From positions 124,001-188,000 of the forward strand of contig NZ_CP007056.1 in assembly GCF_000517625.1 (NCBI RefSeq): 64,000 nt of DNA, in the 5' to 3' direction. This stretch comes from Halostagnicola larsenii XH-48. GTDB taxonomy: Archaea; Halobacteriota; Halobacteria; Halobacteriales; Natrialbaceae. This document shows, one piece after another, positions 61,055 to 64,000 of the stretch. Within the stretch, counting starts at the first letter, position 1, and every line of letters starts with the position of its first letter. The notes beneath the pieces are model-generated. The model was not told the origin of the DNA, ran no database searches, and saw only the letters and a program-made list of their open reading frames with translations. The translations under genes and the position numbers were made by a program.

Positions 61055-63787
61055 ATGTCACCGCAACAGCCCGCCGACTTGCGAACCGAGTACGCGTCGA
61101 ACCCGATCGGGATCGACGAGACGAGACCCCGACTCTGCTGGCGCGTCGACCCCGAACGCCGGGGGGCGAAACAGACCGCGTTCAGGGTCCTCGTCGCATC
61201 CACACCCGAGCGCCTCGAGCCCGGCGTGGCGGACGTCTGGGACAGCGGGAAGCGCCGCTCGGATCGGCCGGCAGTCGCATACGACGGTCCTGCGCTCGAG
61301 TCCACCGCGACCTACTGCTGGACGGTTCGCGTCTGGGACGAATCCGGCGAACCGAGCGCGTGGAGCGAGTCAGCCCGGTGGGAGATGGGCCTGCTCGAGC
61401 CCGCAGACTGGGAGGCGTCTTGGATCCGTCGTCCCGAGGACGGCGCGTTCGAGCGCGTTCGATTCACCTACCTCCGCCGGGAGTTCTCCGTCGACGGTAC
61501 GATCGAGCGCGTTCGAGCGTACGTCTCCGCCAGCCACCGATACGAACTCTCGGTCAACGGGCGGGCGGTCGATCGCGGCCAGGCGTTTTCCTACCCGGAT
61601 TTTCAGTACTACAAGACGATCGATCTCACCGAGGAGTTCGCGGCTGGAGCGAACGCGGTCGGCGCGCTGGTCCACTGGAGCGGGGCCGGACAGGGGCGAC
61701 CGGCCGCGGAACCGGGATTCGTCTGCCAACTCGTTGTGGAATTCGTCGACGGCACCGAGCGAACGATCTGTACCGACGAGTCGTGGCGCGTGCGCGAGGC
61801 AGAATGGCAAGCGGATGCGCCGTTGCGTAACGACGAAATCGCCGAACCGGTCGAGCGGATCGACGGGAGACGGACTCCGATCGGATGGAACGAGTCAGGG
61901 TTCGACGCGAGTGCGTGGGATCGGGCGGCAGTCGTCGGCACCCACCCGACGGAACCGTGGACGCGGCTCGTTGCCCAGCTCACCGAAGTCGATCAGTCGT
62001 CGGTTCACCCGGACTCGATCGAACGCCTCGAGGACGGGTCCGTCGTCGTCGACTTCGGACGGGTCTACCCCGGGCTTCCCGAAGTCGACTTCGCCGAGGG
62101 AGTCGACGGACACCGCGTCGAGTTTCAAGCGGGCTACCTGCTCGAGGACGATGGAACCGTCTCGCCGGTCGAGGGGACCCAGTGGACGGACATGCACTAC
62201 GAGTACGTACAGCGCGATGGTGAGTGTCGGTTTCGCCCGTTTACCATCCTCGGCTTCCGATACCTCCAGATCGACGATCCGGGCGAGCGACTCGAGCCGT
62301 CACAGGTTCGGTTGCTGGCGACGAGAAATCACGTTCCCGACGAGCGGGCCGCCTCGTTCGAATCGTCGAACGACACCGTCGACGCCGTCTTCGAACTCGC
62401 ACGCCACTCCGCGTTATACGGCTCCCAGGAGCAGTTTATCGATACCCCGACCCGCGAGAAGGGCCAGTTCCTGCTCGACGCGTACAACATGTCCCAGACG
62501 ACGACGCGGGCGTTTCGGGAACGGACGCTGAGTCGGCGCGCGATCGAGGAGTTCGTCCGCTCGCACTATCGCTACTGGGCGGGAGAGGGTCGATTGAACG
62601 CCGTCTACCCGAACGGCGACGGCAAGCGGGACATTCCCGACTTTACGATCTCGTTTCCCGAGTGGGTCTGGCGGTACTATCAGGTCTCGGGCGATCGGCG
62701 AACGCTCGAGATGGCCGCGCCGGTCGTTCGGGCGGTCGGGGCCTACGTACAGCGCCACGTCGACGAGGAAACCGGCCTCATTATGAACCTCTCCGGCGGG
62801 GAGGGCGGCCCCTACGAGGAGGGGATCGTCGACTGGCCGCCGGAGATGCGCTACGGCTACGATCGAGACTGGTCGGCGAGGACGACGGTCAACGTCCTCG
62901 CTGCGAGCACGTTGGGCCGGGCGGCGGACATCGCCGCCGCACTCGAGCGACCGGCACACGAACGAGCGCACTATCGCGAACGCCAGCGCGCGCTCGAGGA
63001 AGCGATCGACGAGCACCTCCGTCACGGCGACCGCTACGTCGACGGGTGCGACGACAGCGAGGCCAGCGACTCGGCGTCTCAGCACGCCAACGCCCTCCCG
63101 CTGGCGTTCGGGCTCGTTCCCGACGCGCGCGTCGACGCCGTCGCCGATCGGATCGCCGGGCAGGGGATGCAAATGGGACCGATGATGGTCCCGTGGCTGC
63201 TCGAGGCGTTCGAGACCGCGGATCGGCCTGAGGCGCTCGTCGACCTGGTGACCGATCCCGCCGCGGACGGCTGGGCGAACATTTTGGAGCAGGGCGGGAC
63301 GTTCACCTGGGAGAGCTGGCACTGTCGGGACCCGTCGCTGCCGGACGACCACCGACAGAATCGAAGCGAGTCTCACGCGATGGGCGCGACGGTGTTGGTC
63401 TCCCTCCTGCGGACGCTGCTTGGCGTTCGACCGTGCGGCACCGCCGGTGAACACGTCGAGATTCGGCCGCCTCATGCAGGGCTCGAGTCGGCGTCCGGCC
63501 GGGTTCCGACGGAGCGAGGAATCATCACCGTCTCGTGGACCCGCGATGCGAGCGGCGAACTCGAGGACGAGGCGACGTTCCAACTCGAGGCGACGATTCC
63601 CTGGAACACCTCGGCGACGATTTCGCTCCCCGTTGCAGATTCTGGGGCTGTCGTGACCGTCGACGGCGAACCAGTCAGTGCGGGCGCGAGTGCACCAGGA
63701 CTACCCGACGGCGTCTCGGCCGTTCGGGCCGCCGACCGACTCGAGATCGATGTCGGCTCCGGGACGTATCGAGTTCGGCTCAAGTGA
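61055..63787 (+). CDS. Alpha-L-rhamnosidase (GH78)
   Basis: 910 residues in the order of bacterial GH78: an N-terminal fibronectin-like domain (PADLRTEYASNPIGIDETRPRLCWRVDP... AFRVLVAS), a carbohydrate-binding-like domain (WIRRPE, RLYVSASHRYELSVNGR-type strand), the concanavalin-like domain, and the (alpha/alpha)6 catalytic barrel from FELARHSALYGSQEQFIDTPTREKGQFLLDAYNMS, with acidic residues in VYPNGDGKRDIPDFTISFPEWVWRYY and FTWESWHCRDPSLPDDHRQNRSESHAMGA. It releases L-rhamnose from imported oligosaccharides, feeding the rhamnose pathway at 19-29 kb. There is no signal peptide. Confidence 0.93.
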   Translation: MSPQQPADLRTEYASNPIGIDETRPRLCWRVDPERRGAKQTAFRVLVASTPERLEPGVADVWDSGKRRSDRPAVAYDGPALESTATYCWTVRVWDESGEPSAWSESARWEMGLLEPADWEASWIRRPEDGAFERVRFTYLRREFSVDGTIERVRAYVSASHRYELSVNGRAVDRGQAFSYPDFQYYKTIDLTEEFAAGANAVGALVHWSGAGQGRPAAEPGFVCQLVVEFVDGTERTICTDESWRVREAEWQADAPLRNDEIAEPVERIDGRRTPIGWNESGFDASAWDRAAVVGTHPTEPWTRLVAQLTEVDQSSVHPDSIERLEDGSVVVDFGRVYPGLPEVDFAEGVDGHRVEFQAGYLLEDDGTVSPVEGTQWTDMHYEYVQRDGECRFRPFTILGFRYLQIDDPGERLEPSQVRLLATRNHVPDERAASFESSNDTVDAVFELARHSALYGSQEQFIDTPTREKGQFLLDAYNMSQTTTRAFRERTLSRRAIEEFVRSHYRYWAGEGRLNAVYPNGDGKRDIPDFTISFPEWVWRYYQVSGDRRTLEMAAPVVRAVGAYVQRHVDEETGLIMNLSGGEGGPYEEGIVDWPPEMRYGYDRDWSARTTVNVLAASTLGRAADIAAALERPAHERAHYRERQRALEEAIDEHLRHGDRYVDGCDDSEASDSASQHANALPLAFGLVPDARVDAVADRIAGQGMQMGPMMVPWLLEAFETADRPEALVDLVTDPAADGWANILEQGGTFTWESWHCRDPSLPDDHRQNRSESHAMGATVLVSLLRTLLGVRPCGTAGEHVEIRPPHAGLESASGRVPTERGIITVSWTRDASGELEDEATFQLEATIPWNTSATISLPVADSGAVVTVDGEPVSAGASAPGLPDGVSAVRAADRLEIDVGSGTYRVRLK

Positions 63788-63886
63788 CAGCGGCGAGATG
63801 ACGCTCGGACGGTCCGCGAAACGATCGAACGGTGGCCAGTCACCGGAATCGGTACGTTATAGCCCCTCGAGTCTCGACCGTGTCCC

Positions 63887-64000
63887 ATGAAGGAGTACAC
63901 GATTACCCGCGCAGAAGGCGACGTTCCGCTGGGCGAGGCCGTCGACGGCACGCCGTGGGAGAACGCGCGACCGTTTCGTATCGACGAGTTCTCGTGGTAC
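63887..64000 (+). CDS. Start of a CBM9-like carbohydrate-binding or related protein (cut by window end)
   Basis: Only 38 residues are inside the window. They start MKEYTITRAEGDVPLGEAV, followed by GTPWENARPFRIDEFSWY. The pattern of small polar strand, then PW(x)nA, then an aromatic-rich FxxF-W strand resembles the N-terminus of family 9-like carbohydrate-binding domains found beside glycosidases. It follows GH78 after 99 bases and probably belongs to the pectin locus. The gene continues beyond 64000. Confidence 0.6.
   Translation, partial: MKEYTITRAEGDVPLGEAVDGTPWENARPFRIDEFSWY

Noticed and set aside
1-64000. CRISPR arrays, tRNA or rRNA genes, intact insertion sequences
   Set aside because: I looked for regularly spaced repeats, cloverleaf-like sequences and transposase-like proteins and saw none; a tRNA scan and an IS search would be the decisive checks.

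Overview
The window reads as chromosome (or large replicon) of a halophilic archaeon of the class Halobacteria. The coding DNA is GC-rich, the proteins are strongly acidic (Asp/Glu-rich), secreted proteins carry twin-arginine signals, many start codons lie about 25-30 bp from a TATA-like box (leaderless transcripts), and families typical of haloarchaea are present (an SMC-like protein with an altered Walker A, an RdfA-like zinc protein, UspA pairs, a SAMP/MoaD-like protein, an aldehyde:ferredoxin oxidoreductase). I found no rRNA, tRNA, CRISPR array or intact insertion sequence.

From 0.4 to 15 kb lie general metabolic and housekeeping genes: UspA, a PHP phosphoesterase, a diacylglycerol-kinase-type lipid kinase, a phosphatase-polyphosphate kinase pair with overlapping ends, a BtpA-family protein, an old-yellow-enzyme reductase, a class V aminotransferase, an NhaC antiporter with a small TRAM-like partner, a GlcG/HbpS protein, and a tungsten aldehyde:ferredoxin oxidoreductase next to a MoaD/SAMP-like protein.

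From 15 to 64 kb most genes form one large plant-polysaccharide locus aimed at pectin, especially rhamnogalacturonan-I. Two Tat-exported proteins act outside the cell: a PL11 rhamnogalacturonan lyase and a beta-helix protein with a C-terminal ricin-type lectin domain. A CUT1 ABC importer (33.5-38.4 kb) would bring in oligosaccharides. Enzymes without signal peptides would finish the job inside: GH105 and GH88 unsaturated uronyl hydrolases, a GH28, a GH78 alpha-L-rhamnosidase, a PL22 oligogalacturonate lyase, a GH115 and a DUF2264 protein. A uronate-dehydrogenase-like enzyme, a DapA-family aldolase, a Gfo/Idh/MocA dehydrogenase and a sugar-isomerase-like TIM barrel would process released sugars.

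The 19-29.4 kb block encodes most of an oxidative L-rhamnose route: mutarotase, rhamnonate dehydratase, zinc dehydrogenase, lactonase, diketo-deoxyrhamnonate hydrolase, then a LutAB fusion plus LutC for L-lactate and an aldehyde dehydrogenase. The usual short-chain L-rhamnose dehydrogenase is not seen. Instead a luciferase-like, probably F420-dependent oxidoreductase sits in the same operon, which is the most interesting lead in the window.

Two IclR regulators are present. The motif TCCGG-N5-CCGGA occurs four times, always outside genes, three of them flanking the IclR gene beside the ABC importer. Between 39.7 and 46 kb lie the SMC-like/RdfA pair, the second IclR gene and two gene-poor stretches of about 1.4 kb each. 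A decayed ABC exporter lies at 52-53 kb.
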